This document shows positions 16,333 to 25,347 of a stretch of DNA of 64,000 nucleotides, in pieces; the first letter of the stretch is position 1; every line of letters starts with the position of its first letter. The DNA lies in contig SEYW01000003.1 in assembly GCA_004168015.1 (NCBI GenBank), forward strand, positions 1 through 64,000. Reading direction: 5' to 3'. The stretch is from Methylolobus aquaticus (GTDB taxonomy: Bacteria; Pseudomonadota; Gammaproteobacteria; Methylococcales; Methylococcaceae). The notes under the pieces were generated by a model that had not been told where the DNA came from, made no database searches, and saw only the letters and a program-made list of their open reading frames with translations. Position numbers and translations under genes: made by a program.

Positions 16333-17469
16333 TCAGCTGCCGAGAATGAACTTAAGTTGCTCCGCCTGACTCAACGCCGTCTCCACATTCGCGGCCAAGA
16401 CGTTGAAATGACCCATCTTTCGACCGATACGCGCAGCTTTCTTGCCGTAAAGATGTAACTTTACGTTACTTTCGGTCAGCAACGCGTCCCATGCCGGTTC
16501 ATCGTCACGCCAGATGTCGCCCAACAGGTTAACCATGACGACCGGCGTCAGCAGCCGCGTATCGCCTGGGGGCAATCCGCACATTACCCGGACCTGCTGT
16601 TCGAACTGGTCGGTCGCGCATGCATCTAGCGTGTAGTGGCCGCTGTTGTGAGGGCGCGGGGCGATCTCGTTAATCACGATCTCGCCGTCCTGCAGCACAA
16701 AGAACTCAACCGCCAACACGCCGACGTAGTCCATGGCGCCCGCCAGCCTCAGTGCCATGTGCCGCGCCCGTTCCGCCGACGCTTCATCGACGCGAGCCGG
16801 CACGATGCTGACATCGAGTATCCCCGCGGCATGCTGATTCTCGGCCACCGGAAAGGTGCGAACCTCGGAAGCGGACGTGCGGACGACAATAACGGACAGT
16901 TCCTTGTGCAACGGCAATTGCCGCTCCAACACACACGACTTGCGACCAAGTTCGGCGAACGCGGACCGACATTCGGCCGGGCTCGCGACCCGCAACTGCC
17001 CCTTCCCGTCGTAGCCGAAGCGCGCCAGTTTCAAAATGCCCGGTAGCAGCGGTTCCAGATCGCCCGCCAGGTCCGCTTCCGTTTCTACCGGAATGAACGG
17101 AGCGACGGGCAGGCCTGCACCTGCGATGAAACGCTTCTCCCGAATGCGGTCTTGAGCGATCGCGACGCTCTCGGGAGCCGGGGACACGCGCAGGGAGGCG
17201 CCGAGATAGACCAGGCTCTCGGCCGGGACATTTTCGAACTCCGTCGTGACAGCGGCGCAGCTGGCAATGATCCGGTCCAGTGCCGCCCGATCGTCATAGG
17301 CCGCACGCAGATGCACATCGGCGATCGACCCGGCCGGGCTTTCGAGGTCGGGGTCGAGAACGGTCACGCGATACCCCATGCTGCGAGCGGCAATCGTAAA
17401 CATGCGCCCCAACTGTCCGCCACCGAGTATGCCCAGCATCGCATTGGGCAGGATATGGCGCGCGCTCAT
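16333..17469 (-). CDS. purK: N5-carboxyaminoimidazole ribonucleotide synthetase
   Basis: A 378-residue ATP-grasp enzyme that carboxylates AIR to N5-CAIR in purine synthesis. The N-terminal [12 protein letters not shown] loop, [11 protein letters not shown]-lid segment, and C-terminal [16 protein letters not shown] metal-binding motif are all present. Its start overlaps the purE stop by 4 bases (ATGA), so PurE and PurK are made from one message, matching their successive reactions. Confidence 0.96.
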   Translation of the reverse strand: MSARHILPNAMLGILGGGQLGRMFTIAARSMGYRVTVLDPDLESPAGSIADVHLRAAYDDRAALDRIIASCAAVTTEFENVPAESLVYLGASLRVSPAPESVAIAQDRIREKRFIAGAGLPVAPFIPVETEADLAGDLEPLLPGILKLARFGYDGKGQLRVASPAECRSAFAELGRKSCVLERQLPLHKELSVIVVRTSASEVRTFPVAENQHAAGILDVSIVPARVDEASAERARHMALRLAGAMDYVGVLAVEFFVLQDGEIVINEIAPRPHNSGHYTLDACATDQFEQQVRVMCGLPPGDTRLLTPVVMVNLLGDIWRDDEPAWDALLTESNVKLHLYGKKAARIGRKMGHFNVLAANVETALSQAEQLKFILGS

Positions 17470-17951
17470 GGCAGCGGCAACTCCATGTTCAGCACCGAAG
17501 CGGTCTGTTGGGCGCGAAAATCGCGCAGGCGCGTCGCGAGGCCCTCATCCCGCGTCGCCAGTATTGCGATGGCGAACAACGCGGCATTCGCGGCCCCGGC
17601 CTCACCAATGGCGAAGGTCGCCACGGGGATGCCTTTCGGCATCTGCACGATGGAATACAAGGAATCCAGACCCTGCAAATGACGGCTCGGCACCGGCACA
17701 CCGAGCACCGGCACTTCGGTCTTTGCCGCAAGCATGCCCGGCAGATGAGCGGCGCCGCCGGCGCCGGCGATGATACACTTCAAGCCGCGCGCGGAGGCGC
17801 CGGCAGCATATTCGAACAGCAGGTCCGGCGTCCGATGGGCAGACACGATCCGTGCTTCGAAAGGCACACCGAACTCCTCGAGCCACCCCGCTGCGTGCTG
17901 CATGACATCCCAGTCACTGCGGCTCCCCATGACCAGACCGACGTCAATCAT
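17466..17951 (-). CDS. purE: N5-CAIR mutase, class I PurE
   Basis: A 161-residue enzyme that converts N5-CAIR to CAIR, the step after PurK. The family signatures are clear: VMGSRSDW (phosphate-binding loop), [12 protein letters not shown] with the catalytic His, [13 protein letters not shown] and GVPVPS. It is the first gene of the purE-purK pair. The upstream gap (17952-18068) separates it from divergent ubiG. Confidence 0.97.
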   Translation of the reverse strand: MIDVGLVMGSRSDWDVMQHAAGWLEEFGVPFEARIVSAHRTPDLLFEYAAGASARGLKCIIAGAGGAAHLPGMLAAKTEVPVLGVPVPSRHLQGLDSLYSIVQMPKGIPVATFAIGEAGAANAALFAIAILATRDEGLATRLRDFRAQQTASVLNMELPLP

Positions 17952-18068
17952 ACGGTACCTTTCTGGCGAGAAAAACGCGTAGGATAGCGCGTTTTAGCTC
18001 AACGGTGGGTCCCGGCCGCGCGCGTCCCGATCGCGGTGATCCGCCCGCGGCAACGGTAGACGAAAAAA

Positions 18069-18836
18069 ATGCCATCATCGAACCAGAACACCAGTCCTGC
18101 GGCCCGCAGCGTGGACCCCGCCGAAGCGGCCTATTTCGAAGCCCTGGCCGCAAAATGGTGGGACGCGGAAGGTCCCTTCTGGCCCTTGCATCGCCTGAAC
18201 GGTGTGCGGGTCGACTACCTTCGCGAGGCGATGGTGCACCGGTTCGGTGCCGCGGATGACCCGACTGCTCCGCTCACCGGTCTCCGCATACTGGACATCG
18301 GCTGCGGTGGCGGCATCCTCAGTGAGTCGCTGGCGCGACTGGGCGCCCAGGTCCATGGCGTCGATATTGTCGAAAAGAACATCCATACCGCGCGCCTCCA
18401 CGCCGGAACCAGCGGGCTCTCCATCCGCTACGAATGCGGCAGCGCCGAGCGCCTGGCAGAGGAAGGAGCGACCTACGACGCGGTGATGAACCTCGAGGTC
18501 GTCGAACACGTCGCCGATCTCGAGACCTTCCTGTCCGCGTGCTGCCGGTTGATCCGGCCCGGCGGGCTGATGGTCATCGCGTCATTGAACCGCACCATCC
18601 TGTCGTTTCTCGGTGCGATCGTCCTGGGCGAGTACGTCCTGGGCTGGCTGCCGCGCGGCACACATCGCTGGTCCCGATTCCCACGCCCCAAGGAACTGGA
18701 ACGTCTGTTGAACACGCAAGGTCTGGAGGTCACTGACCGCGTGGGTGTCCGCGTCAATCCTTGGACACGCCGTTTCAGCCTCAGCCGTTCGTACCCGATC
18801 AATTTCATGCTGACGGCGGCCAAGCCTGAGGCATAG
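18069..18836 (+). CDS. ubiG: Ubiquinone biosynthesis O-methyltransferase
   Basis: A 255-residue SAM-dependent enzyme making both O-methylations in ubiquinone synthesis. The start AAYFEALAAKWWDAEGPFWPLHRLN is diagnostic of UbiG; motif I is ILDIGCGGGILSE, followed by VHGVDIVEKNI, MNLEVVEHVAD and the membrane-binding segment LGEYVLGWLPRGTHRWSRF. Length is normal. Ubiquinone use implies aerobic or nitrate-type respiration. Confidence 0.95.
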   Translation: MPSSNQNTSPAARSVDPAEAAYFEALAAKWWDAEGPFWPLHRLNGVRVDYLREAMVHRFGAADDPTAPLTGLRILDIGCGGGILSESLARLGAQVHGVDIVEKNIHTARLHAGTSGLSIRYECGSAERLAEEGATYDAVMNLEVVEHVADLETFLSACCRLIRPGGLMVIASLNRTILSFLGAIVLGEYVLGWLPRGTHRWSRFPRPKELERLLNTQGLEVTDRVGVRVNPWTRRFSLSRSYPINFMLTAAKPEA

Positions 18837-18941
18837 GATGCGACAGTCCAACGACAGGGATCCGCGCCCTTCCAGCACAGGCCTGGGAACTCACCGGACA
18901 GCGCCGGCTCAAACGGTCAGGCAACGTTAAACGCGCACGAG

Positions 18942-19316
18942 ATGAACGACGAACTGACCGTATTTTTCGATGGTGGATGCCCCTTATGCAACCGTGAAAT
19001 CGCTCACTATCGCCGTCTCAAGGCGCTCGAATCCATCTCGTGGGTCGATATCATCCGTGAACCGACGCGGCTGGACCGCTTCGACCTCGATCCGCGGCAG
19101 GCGCTCGCAGCCTTTCACGTGTGGGATGACAACGCCGCGCGCATGTTCACCGGAGCGGCCGCATTCGTGCGACTCTGGTCATCGCTGCCAGGCTATCGAT
19201 GGCTGGCCCGCTGTATTGCCACACTGCACCTCACGCCGCTGCTGGAGCTTGTATACCGTCGCTTCGCGCGCCGCCATTTTCTGAAACGCTGCCGCGAAGG
19301 CGCTTGCGGAACCTGA
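18942..19316 (+). CDS. DCC-family thiol-disulfide oxidoreductase-like protein (DUF393)
   Basis: A 124-residue protein whose N-terminal motif FFDGGCPLCNREI (D-x-x-C-x-x-C) defines the DCC family of predicted thiol oxidoreductases. The helical middle contains RQALAAFHVWDD and GAAAFVRLWSSLPGYRWL, both typical. Its stop lies 4 bases before the next gene's GTG start, placing it in a light-repair operon with two photolyase-family genes. Its substrate is unknown. Confidence 0.8.
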   Translation: MNDELTVFFDGGCPLCNREIAHYRRLKALESISWVDIIREPTRLDRFDLDPRQALAAFHVWDDNAARMFTGAAAFVRLWSSLPGYRWLARCIATLHLTPLLELVYRRFARRHFLKRCREGACGT

Positions 19317-19320
19317 GGCC

Positions 19321-20850
19321 GTGGTCCGCCGACTGATCGTGGTACTTGGCGACCAACTGAATCGAGACTCCGGCGTTTTCGATGACTTCGACCCGGCGCA
19401 GGATCGGGTCTGGATGGCCGAAGTCGCGGGCGAGGCCAATCATGTCTGGTCGCATAAAGCCCGCATCGCGCTTTTTTTGAGCGCGATGCGCCACTTCCGG
19501 GAGACCCTCATCGCCGAAGGTATTCCGACCATCTACCACCAACTCGGCGACCATTCCTTTGCGACTTTGTCGGACGCCCTGGCGGCTGAAATTGTCTCCT
19601 TGAAACCGTCTGCGATCCTGATGGCCCGAGCCGGAGAGTTCAGGCTCCAGGAAGCTATCGCGCGATGCGCAAGTGATCATGGCCTGCCGCTCTACCTGGC
19701 TCCCGATCGTCACTTCATCATCTCGACCGGGGACTTCGCGCTGTGGGCGCGCAATCGGAACATGCTGCGGTCCGAATATTTGTATCGCGTACTGCGGCGC
19801 CGAACCGGCATCCTGATGGTGGGCACCACGCCTCAGGGAGGGCGGTGGAACTACGACGCCGAGAACCGGCAGGCATTTGGGCGCCAGGGGCCGCCCCCGG
19901 TTCGGCCACCCGCGAGGTTTCCGCCCGACGCCATTACACGGGAGGTTCTCCGCGACGTCGAGACACACTTTCCATCGCACCCGGGGCATACCGCGGATTT
20001 CGACTGGCCGGTGACCCCGACCCAGGCAAAATCAGCGCTGACCGACTTTCTGGACCACCGCCTCGCCCAATTCGGTCGCTACCAGGATGCGCTCTGGACC
20101 GGACATCCTTACCTGTTCCATGCGCGGCTGTCGCCTGCTTTGAACCTCAAGCTGCTCGCGCCCAGCGAAGTACTCGCTGCGGCCGTGAAGTCCATCGATG
20201 TCGGCAATGCGCCGCTGGCCGCCGTGGAGGGCTTCGTCCGTCAGATTCTCGGCTGGCGGGAGTTCATCCGCGGCATCTATTGGACGCGGATGCCCGCTTA
20301 TCTGGACCACAATGCACTCGAGGCGAGGAACCGTCTGCCGGCCTTCTACTGGACTGCCGACACGGACATGGCCTGCCTGCACGAAGTCATTGGACAAACC
20401 CTGCGCTACGGCTACGCGCATCACATTCAGCGCCTGATGGTGGCCGGTCTGTTCGCACTGCTGCTCGGCGTCGAACCGCGGCAGGTGCATGAGTGGTTTC
20501 TTGCGGTTTATGTCGATGCGGTCGAGTGGGTTGAACTACCCAATACCCTGGGGATGTCCCAGTATGCCGACGGCGGTCTGGTCGCCTCGAAGCCCTATGT
20601 GGCGAGCGGGCGCTACATTCAGCGTATGAGTAACTACTGCGACCGTTGCCGGTTCAAGCCGGATCAGGGAATCGGCCCAACGGCCTGCCCGTTCACGACG
20701 CTCTACTGGGATTTCCTGATCCGTCACCGGGCACGGTTCGCGCATCACCCGCGCACCGCCCTCCAATGGCGCAGCCTGGAGCGCTTTGACGAACCCACAC
20801 GAGTTGCGATCGTTCGTCAGGCGGCAGAACTACGCGCCCGCCTCGCGTAA
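19321..20850 (+). CDS. Cryptochrome/photolyase family protein with Fe-S cluster (PhrB-like)
   Basis: A 509-residue member of the bacterial iron-sulfur photolyase/cryptochrome group related to Agrobacterium PhrB, a (6-4) photolyase. It starts RRLIVVLGDQLN as in that family. The four expected cluster cysteines are visible: one in DMACLHEVIGQTLRYGYAHHIQRLM and three in NYCDRCRFKPDQGIGPTACPF. FAD-binding segments QILGWREFIRGIYW and DAVEWVELPNTLGMSQYADGG are intact. Initiation is GTG at 19321, directly behind the DUF393 gene. Repair of (6-4) photoproducts is inferred from family membership. Confidence 0.9.
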   Translation: MVRRLIVVLGDQLNRDSGVFDDFDPAQDRVWMAEVAGEANHVWSHKARIALFLSAMRHFRETLIAEGIPTIYHQLGDHSFATLSDALAAEIVSLKPSAILMARAGEFRLQEAIARCASDHGLPLYLAPDRHFIISTGDFALWARNRNMLRSEYLYRVLRRRTGILMVGTTPQGGRWNYDAENRQAFGRQGPPPVRPPARFPPDAITREVLRDVETHFPSHPGHTADFDWPVTPTQAKSALTDFLDHRLAQFGRYQDALWTGHPYLFHARLSPALNLKLLAPSEVLAAAVKSIDVGNAPLAAVEGFVRQILGWREFIRGIYWTRMPAYLDHNALEARNRLPAFYWTADTDMACLHEVIGQTLRYGYAHHIQRLMVAGLFALLLGVEPRQVHEWFLAVYVDAVEWVELPNTLGMSQYADGGLVASKPYVASGRYIQRMSNYCDRCRFKPDQGIGPTACPFTTLYWDFLIRHRARFAHHPRTALQWRSLERFDEPTRVAIVRQAAELRARLA

Positions 20851-20943
20851 GTCCCGGGAATCCCGTGCAGCGACGCGAGCTATCGGCGCCAGCAACACGC
20901 CCCGGCAGGTGTGCCAAACCCTTTGAAAATGCTTGATTTCATC

Positions 20944-20977
20944 ACCCCGGAATGAACGCCACCCCGGAATGAACGCC
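20944..20977 (+). repeat. 17-bp tandem duplication spanning the photolyase start
   Basis: ACCCCGGAATGAACGCC occurs twice in direct succession (20944-20960 and 20961-20977). Each copy carries an ATG. The first ATG (20952) opens a 6-codon frame, MNATPE, whose TGA overlaps the second ATG (20969), the phr start, as ATGA. Confidence 0.85.
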
Positions 20978-22420
20978 TCTTTAGTCTGGTTTCGCCGAGA
21001 TCTTCGCCTGAGCGACAACCCGGCGCTGGCAGAAGCCATCGAACTCGGCGGCACCGTCATACCGGTTTTTGTTGACGACAGCGCCGACGGCCTGCCCTGG
21101 CCTCCCGGCAGCGCCAGCCGGTGGTGGCTGCACCACAGCCTGCAAGCCCTGAACAAGTGCCTTAACGCGCGTGGCTCTCGCCTCATCATCCGCCACGGAC
21201 CAACGGCAACGGCTTTGCAACGCTTGATTGCCGAGACAGGTGCTACCCGGATCCTCTGGAACCGCCTCTATGAGCCCGCCTACATTGCACGGGACCAGAC
21301 GTTGAAATCCCAGCTAAGGAAAGAGGGACTGGACGTTCGGTCCTACAACAGCGCCCTGCTGTTCGAGCCCTGGACGGTGGCGACGCAAAAGCAGGAACCC
21401 TATAGGGTTTTCACGCCCTTCTGGCGCTCGGCCCACGGCAGGGGCTTCACCACCCCTAACCGCACACTGCTCGAACGGCTTCCTCCGGTACCACCGACGC
21501 TGCCCAGCCTCGATGTCGCCGAGTTAGGACTGCTGCCCCGAATCGCCTGGGACGGCGGATTGACGGCGGCCTGGACACCCGGAGAAGAGTCTGCAGCGAA
21601 GATGCTGGATGATTTCATCGAGCAGGCCCTGACCACCTACGCTGACGACCGCGATCACCCGGACTGCCGGGGCACCTCGCGCCTGTCGCCCCATCTGCAT
21701 TTCGGCGAGATCGGGCCTCGGCAGATCGTCGCTGCGCTCCATGATGCCCGGGGCCGGCAATCAAGCCCTCCTGCTCCGCGCCATTTCGAGACCTTTGTGC
21801 GCGAGATCGGCTGGCGCGAATTCGCCTACCACCTCCTCTATCATTTCCCCGCGACGACCGACGCACCGCTGGATCCCCGCTTCGTGGATTTCCCCTGGGC
21901 CGACGGCGATCAGGCCGAAACCCTCGCGCGCTGGCAGCGGGGCCAGACCGGAATCCCCCTGATCGACGCCGGTATGCGCGAGCTATGGCATACCGGCTGG
22001 ATGCACAACCGCGTCCGCATGGCCGTCGCGTCATTCCTCACGAAGAATCTCCGCCTGCCCTGGCTGGCGGGAGCGCGATGGTTCTGGGACACCCTGGTCG
22101 ATGCCGATCTCGCGAGCAACACGCTGGGCTGGCAGTGGAGCGCCGGCTGCGGCGCCGACGCCGCCCCGTATTTTCGCGTCTTCAATCCGGTACTGCAGGG
22201 TCAGCGGTTCGACGGACGTGGGGCCTATGTCAGACGCTGGGTACCCGAACTGGCGCAGCTCGACGACAAGGTGCTGCATGAGCCGTGGCGCGCCGATCGC
22301 CAGCGGCTGGCCGCAGCCGGTTTCGAACTGGGCCGAAACTACCCCGAGCCCATGGTCGATCTGCGCGAGAGTCGCCAGCAGGCTCTGGCGGCCTACGCGA
22401 TGATGAAGGAGAAGAACTGA
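20969..22420 (+). CDS. phrB: Deoxyribodipyrimidine photolyase (class I CPD photolyase)
   Basis: A 483-residue flavoenzyme that repairs cyclobutane pyrimidine dimers using light. The start MNASLVWFRRDLRLSDNPAL is typical. The N-terminal antenna domain is followed by the FAD-binding half with SRLSPHLHFGEIGPRQI, FVREIGWREFAYHLLYHFP, GIPLIDAGMRELWHTGWMHNRVRM and the DADLASNTLGWQWSAGCG active-site region. Length is normal. ATG 20969 is chosen because the frame has no earlier ATG; the duplicated ATG at 20952 is out of frame. It is the third gene of the DUF393/photolyase run. Confidence 0.96.
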   Translation: MNASLVWFRRDLRLSDNPALAEAIELGGTVIPVFVDDSADGLPWPPGSASRWWLHHSLQALNKCLNARGSRLIIRHGPTATALQRLIAETGATRILWNRLYEPAYIARDQTLKSQLRKEGLDVRSYNSALLFEPWTVATQKQEPYRVFTPFWRSAHGRGFTTPNRTLLERLPPVPPTLPSLDVAELGLLPRIAWDGGLTAAWTPGEESAAKMLDDFIEQALTTYADDRDHPDCRGTSRLSPHLHFGEIGPRQIVAALHDARGRQSSPPAPRHFETFVREIGWREFAYHLLYHFPATTDAPLDPRFVDFPWADGDQAETLARWQRGQTGIPLIDAGMRELWHTGWMHNRVRMAVASFLTKNLRLPWLAGARWFWDTLVDADLASNTLGWQWSAGCGADAAPYFRVFNPVLQGQRFDGRGAYVRRWVPELAQLDDKVLHEPWRADRQRLAAAGFELGRNYPEPMVDLRESRQQALAAYAMMKEKN

Positions 22421-22448
22421 ACGGGTGGCGGCGCTCCGGGAACAACGC

Positions 22449-23189
22449 TCACGCGCGCCTTCGCTCCCGGTCGACCACGGCGAGCGACGCGGCCGCCACC
22501 GCGGCCGGCGGCACCAGAACGTTGAGTAACGGCACGCTCAGACCGACTTGCACCGTCAGGCCGAACAGCAATCGCAGCAGGCCCATCTCCTTGAGCCGGG
22601 ATTCCTGCTCCGCGAACGTCAAGCCCAGGGTGTCCAGTGGATAGGAGAAGTAGTTCCGGGTGATGTACCACGCCGTGACGCCGAGCCACAGCGGCGGCGC
22701 GATCATGTTGATGCCCGGGATCACGAACAGCACTAAAACAGGCAAGGCGCGCAGCAGGAATCCGAGAACGCGCCGTAGCTCTGCGGACATGCTGCGCCAG
22801 GTCGAGCGAACGATGCTGTCGCGGCGAGCGCGATCCAGCACGCCGGCCTGGCCAAGCAAACGATCGGCCAAGAGTGCATGAAACGGGGCCCCGAGGACAT
22901 TGGCCACCAGCGTGAACGTGAAGAACACCAGCAGCACGAACAAGGCCCCAAATACAGGCCATAGGATCCAGCGCAGAAAATCGAGCCAGGTTGGCAGAAT
23001 CCACTGCAGGAAGAGCTCGAAATAGTGCCCCGCGACCCATAAGGCCACCGAAAATACGACGAGATTGATCAGTAACGGTGCGATGACCAGCAGACGGATG
23101 TCCCGCTGCCCGAGCCGGGTGAAACCCCGGAGCAGCAGCGTGGCCCCGGCCAGCGCATTCGGCTTGTGTTGCTTGATGGCTGATGACAT
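22449..23189 (-). CDS. EI24/CysZ-family membrane protein
   Basis: A 246-residue inner-membrane protein with about four hydrophobic spans, two near the N-terminus (LLVIAPLLINLVVFSVALWV; ILWPVFGALFVLLVFFTFTLVAN) and two later. Motif ANVLGAPFHALLADRL and FVIPGINMIAPPLWLGVTAWYITRNYFSYPLDTLG match the EI24 domain. E. coli CysZ of this family takes up sulfate, but no cys gene is nearby, so the substrate is open. ATG 23189 was chosen; an upstream start would add a poorly conserved basic stretch. It is convergent with phrB. Confidence 0.8.
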   Translation of the reverse strand: MSSAIKQHKPNALAGATLLLRGFTRLGQRDIRLLVIAPLLINLVVFSVALWVAGHYFELFLQWILPTWLDFLRWILWPVFGALFVLLVFFTFTLVANVLGAPFHALLADRLLGQAGVLDRARRDSIVRSTWRSMSAELRRVLGFLLRALPVLVLFVIPGINMIAPPLWLGVTAWYITRNYFSYPLDTLGLTFAEQESRLKEMGLLRLLFGLTVQVGLSVPLLNVLVPPAAVAAASLAVVDRERRRA

Positions 23190-23284
23190 GAGCTTTCGGA
23201 TCGAGTTCTGCGTATGTGCGGCATGACCGCGGCGACACCGCCTTACGCTTCGTGGCACTAAACCCTGGGGCGAGGCATCAGGGC

Positions 23285-24640
23285 TCAGGATTCAGAGGTT
23301 TCCTTGAAGAAGCCGGGGTTCATACCGTAGCGGCTCAGCAGACGGTAGAACTCCGTCCGGTTCCGTTTGGCCAGTTTGGCGGCCTGTGAGACGTTGCCGT
23401 TGGTGCTTTGGAGCAACCGGGCAAGGTAATTGCGTTCGAACTGTTCCTTGGCTTCCTGCAACGGGAGAAATGTACCGGGCGCATCACGCAGTGCATTCTG
23501 CACCAGGCTCAATGGAATCAGCGATGTGGTCGACAGCGCCAGGCATTGCTCTACGACGTTCCGCAATTGCCGAATGTTGCCGGGCCAGTGGAACGACACC
23601 AGCACCTCCATGGCCTCCGGCGAAAACCCACGGACATCAGCCGCATATGTTTCCGCAAGTTCGCGCAGGAAATGTTGGGCGAGCAGCGTGATGTCCTCGG
23701 GGCGTTCCTGCAATGTCGGCAGCGTCAGTGTGACGACGCTGAGACGATAGTAGAGGTCTTCCCGGAACTTGCCCTCGGCCATGGCCTGTTCCATGTCCAT
23801 ATGCGTCGCGCAAACGATACGCACATCGACCGACTCATCCTGCACGGCCCCGATCGGCCGCACCGACATCTCCTGCACCGCGCGCAGCAACTTGGCCTGA
23901 AACGGCTTCGGCATGTCGCCGATCTCGTCGAGGAACAAGGTTCCGCCGGAAGCCGCGCGAAACAGCCCGTCGTGGTCTCGCAGCGCACCCGTGAAGGCGC
24001 CCTTCCGGTAACCAAAGATCTCGGCTTCGAACAAATTGTCGGGGATCGCGCTGCAATTGACCGCGATGAACGGCCCTTCGCGCCGCGGACTTGCCTCATG
24101 GATGGCGCGCGCCATCAGTTCCTTGCCAGTGCCGCTCTGCCCGCTCAGGAACACATTCGCGCGTCCCTGAGCGACCCGGAAGGCCTGACTCAGCAATTCC
24201 TCCATCAAGGGGCTCTTGGTGAGCACCGCTCGTCGCCAGGGCTCCACGTCCTCGGCCACTTCGGACATGCCGTTGTAGCGCGTGGCCTCGTTCAGTTTCT
24301 CGATCAGTAAACTGTGGTTGACCGGCTTCGACACGAAGCCGAAGACCCCTTCCCGCGTGGCGTCCACCGCGTCCTCGATGGTACCGTGCGCCGTCATGAT
24401 GATGACAGGTAACGTCGGGTACTGTTCGCGGAGAATCTTGAACAGACCGATCCCGTCGATGTCGTCCATCCGCAGATCGGTGACGACCACATGCGGACGG
24501 AACAGGACGCAGCACGTCAGGGCTTCCTGGCTGCCCGCAACACTTTCAACAGTAAAGCCGGCGGCCACCAGGCGCAGCTTCAGTAGACGCAGAAGATCCG
24601 GGTCGTCGTCGACCAGCAGAATTCGCTTACGACTAATCAT
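23285..24640 (-). CDS. glrR: Sigma-54 dependent response regulator, GlrR/QseF-like
   Basis: A 451-residue NtrC-type activator. The receiver domain (~5-115) has the Asp in [12 protein letters not shown]. The AAA+ sigma-54 domain (~140-375) has Walker [15 protein letters not shown], the GAFTGA loop, and Walker [14 protein letters not shown]. The C-terminal helix-turn-helix is [20 protein letters not shown]. It is the partner of the histidine kinase two genes upstream on the same strand. In enterobacteria GlrK-GlrR controls glmY and rpoE; that target is not shown here. The ATG overlaps the lipoprotein stop by 8 bases. Confidence 0.92.
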   Translation of the reverse strand: MISRKRILLVDDDPDLLRLLKLRLVAAGFTVESVAGSQEALTCCVLFRPHVVVTDLRMDDIDGIGLFKILREQYPTLPVIIMTAHGTIEDAVDATREGVFGFVSKPVNHSLLIEKLNEATRYNGMSEVAEDVEPWRRAVLTKSPLMEELLSQAFRVAQGRANVFLSGQSGTGKELMARAIHEASPRREGPFIAVNCSAIPDNLFEAEIFGYRKGAFTGALRDHDGLFRAASGGTLFLDEIGDMPKPFQAKLLRAVQEMSVRPIGAVQDESVDVRIVCATHMDMEQAMAEGKFREDLYYRLSVVTLTLPTLQERPEDITLLAQHFLRELAETYAADVRGFSPEAMEVLVSFHWPGNIRQLRNVVEQCLALSTTSLIPLSLVQNALRDAPGTFLPLQEAKEQFERNYLARLLQSTNGNVSQAAKLAKRNRTEFYRLLSRYGMNPGFFKETSES

Positions 24641-25328
24641 AATCTTCCCGCCTCTCGGTTTCGTTGATCTCCCGCTCGATGGACTTCAGCGCGTCCAGCT
24701 TCTCTTTCAGCTGCCGGGCCTCGGCATCGCGCGACCTGACCGATTGACTCAGGCCCTGCTCGACTGATTTCAATTCGTCTACGCGTTGTTTCAGTTGCCG
24801 CGCCTCGGCATCGCGCGACTTCATCCGCCGGTAGGTGTCCCGCACCTGACTGATCGACTGACGGTGCCGCGACATGGATTGTTTCAGGTTATAACGCGCC
24901 CGACGCAGCGCCCGTTCAAGTTCCTGCCGCTCGGCGGCAGCCTCGACCCGTCCCTCGGCAGCAAGTATCTGGACCGCGAGAAAGTTTCGGAGCATCGGGT
25001 CGGTGACACTGGCCCGCATCGCCCGCACTTCGCGCGTGGTCGCAGGAAGATCGCCGCATCCGGGCGGCACCGTCTGCGCAACGAACAGGTGGAACAAGAC
25101 CGGAAGCTGACGATCGCCCCGGTAGATGCTCAGAACGCGTTGGCACTCGAAGGCCCGGCCAGCGACATCAAGCACCGACAGCGAGGCCCCATAGGCCACC
25201 AGTGCACTCGCGCTGGCCTCGCGATACGGCCCGGCAGATGCAGGAGGCAAGTACGGATATTGAGCCCTCGGCGGGTCGAAGCCGGCGCAGGACGCAAGCC
25301 CGAAAGCCGCAGCGAGGCAGATCGCCAT
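24633..25328 (-). CDS. QseG-like lipoprotein with tandem coiled-coil repeats
   Basis: A lipoprotein lying between kinase and regulator, as QseG does between GlrK and GlrR; in E. coli QseG regulates kinase activity from the outer membrane. The lipobox is LASC (Cys ~14 from ATG 25328). The C-terminal ~100 residues are a long coiled coil with a near-perfect 28-residue duplication beginning SRDAEARQLK(Q/E)(R/K). The signal is short and uncharged from ATG 25328, so an upstream GTG or TTG (to ~25346) adding few residues is possible. The gene starts about 20 bases after the kinase stop and ends overlapping glrR. Confidence 0.75.
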   Translation of the reverse strand: MAICLAAAFGLASCAGFDPPRAQYPYLPPASAGPYREASASALVAYGASLSVLDVAGRAFECQRVLSIYRGDRQLPVLFHLFVAQTVPPGCGDLPATTREVRAMRASVTDPMLRNFLAVQILAAEGRVEAAAERQELERALRRARYNLKQSMSRHRQSISQVRDTYRRMKSRDAEARQLKQRVDELKSVEQGLSQSVRSRDAEARQLKEKLDALKSIEREINETERREDYD

Positions 25329-25347
25329 GGTAGCCACAGCGCTCAAA

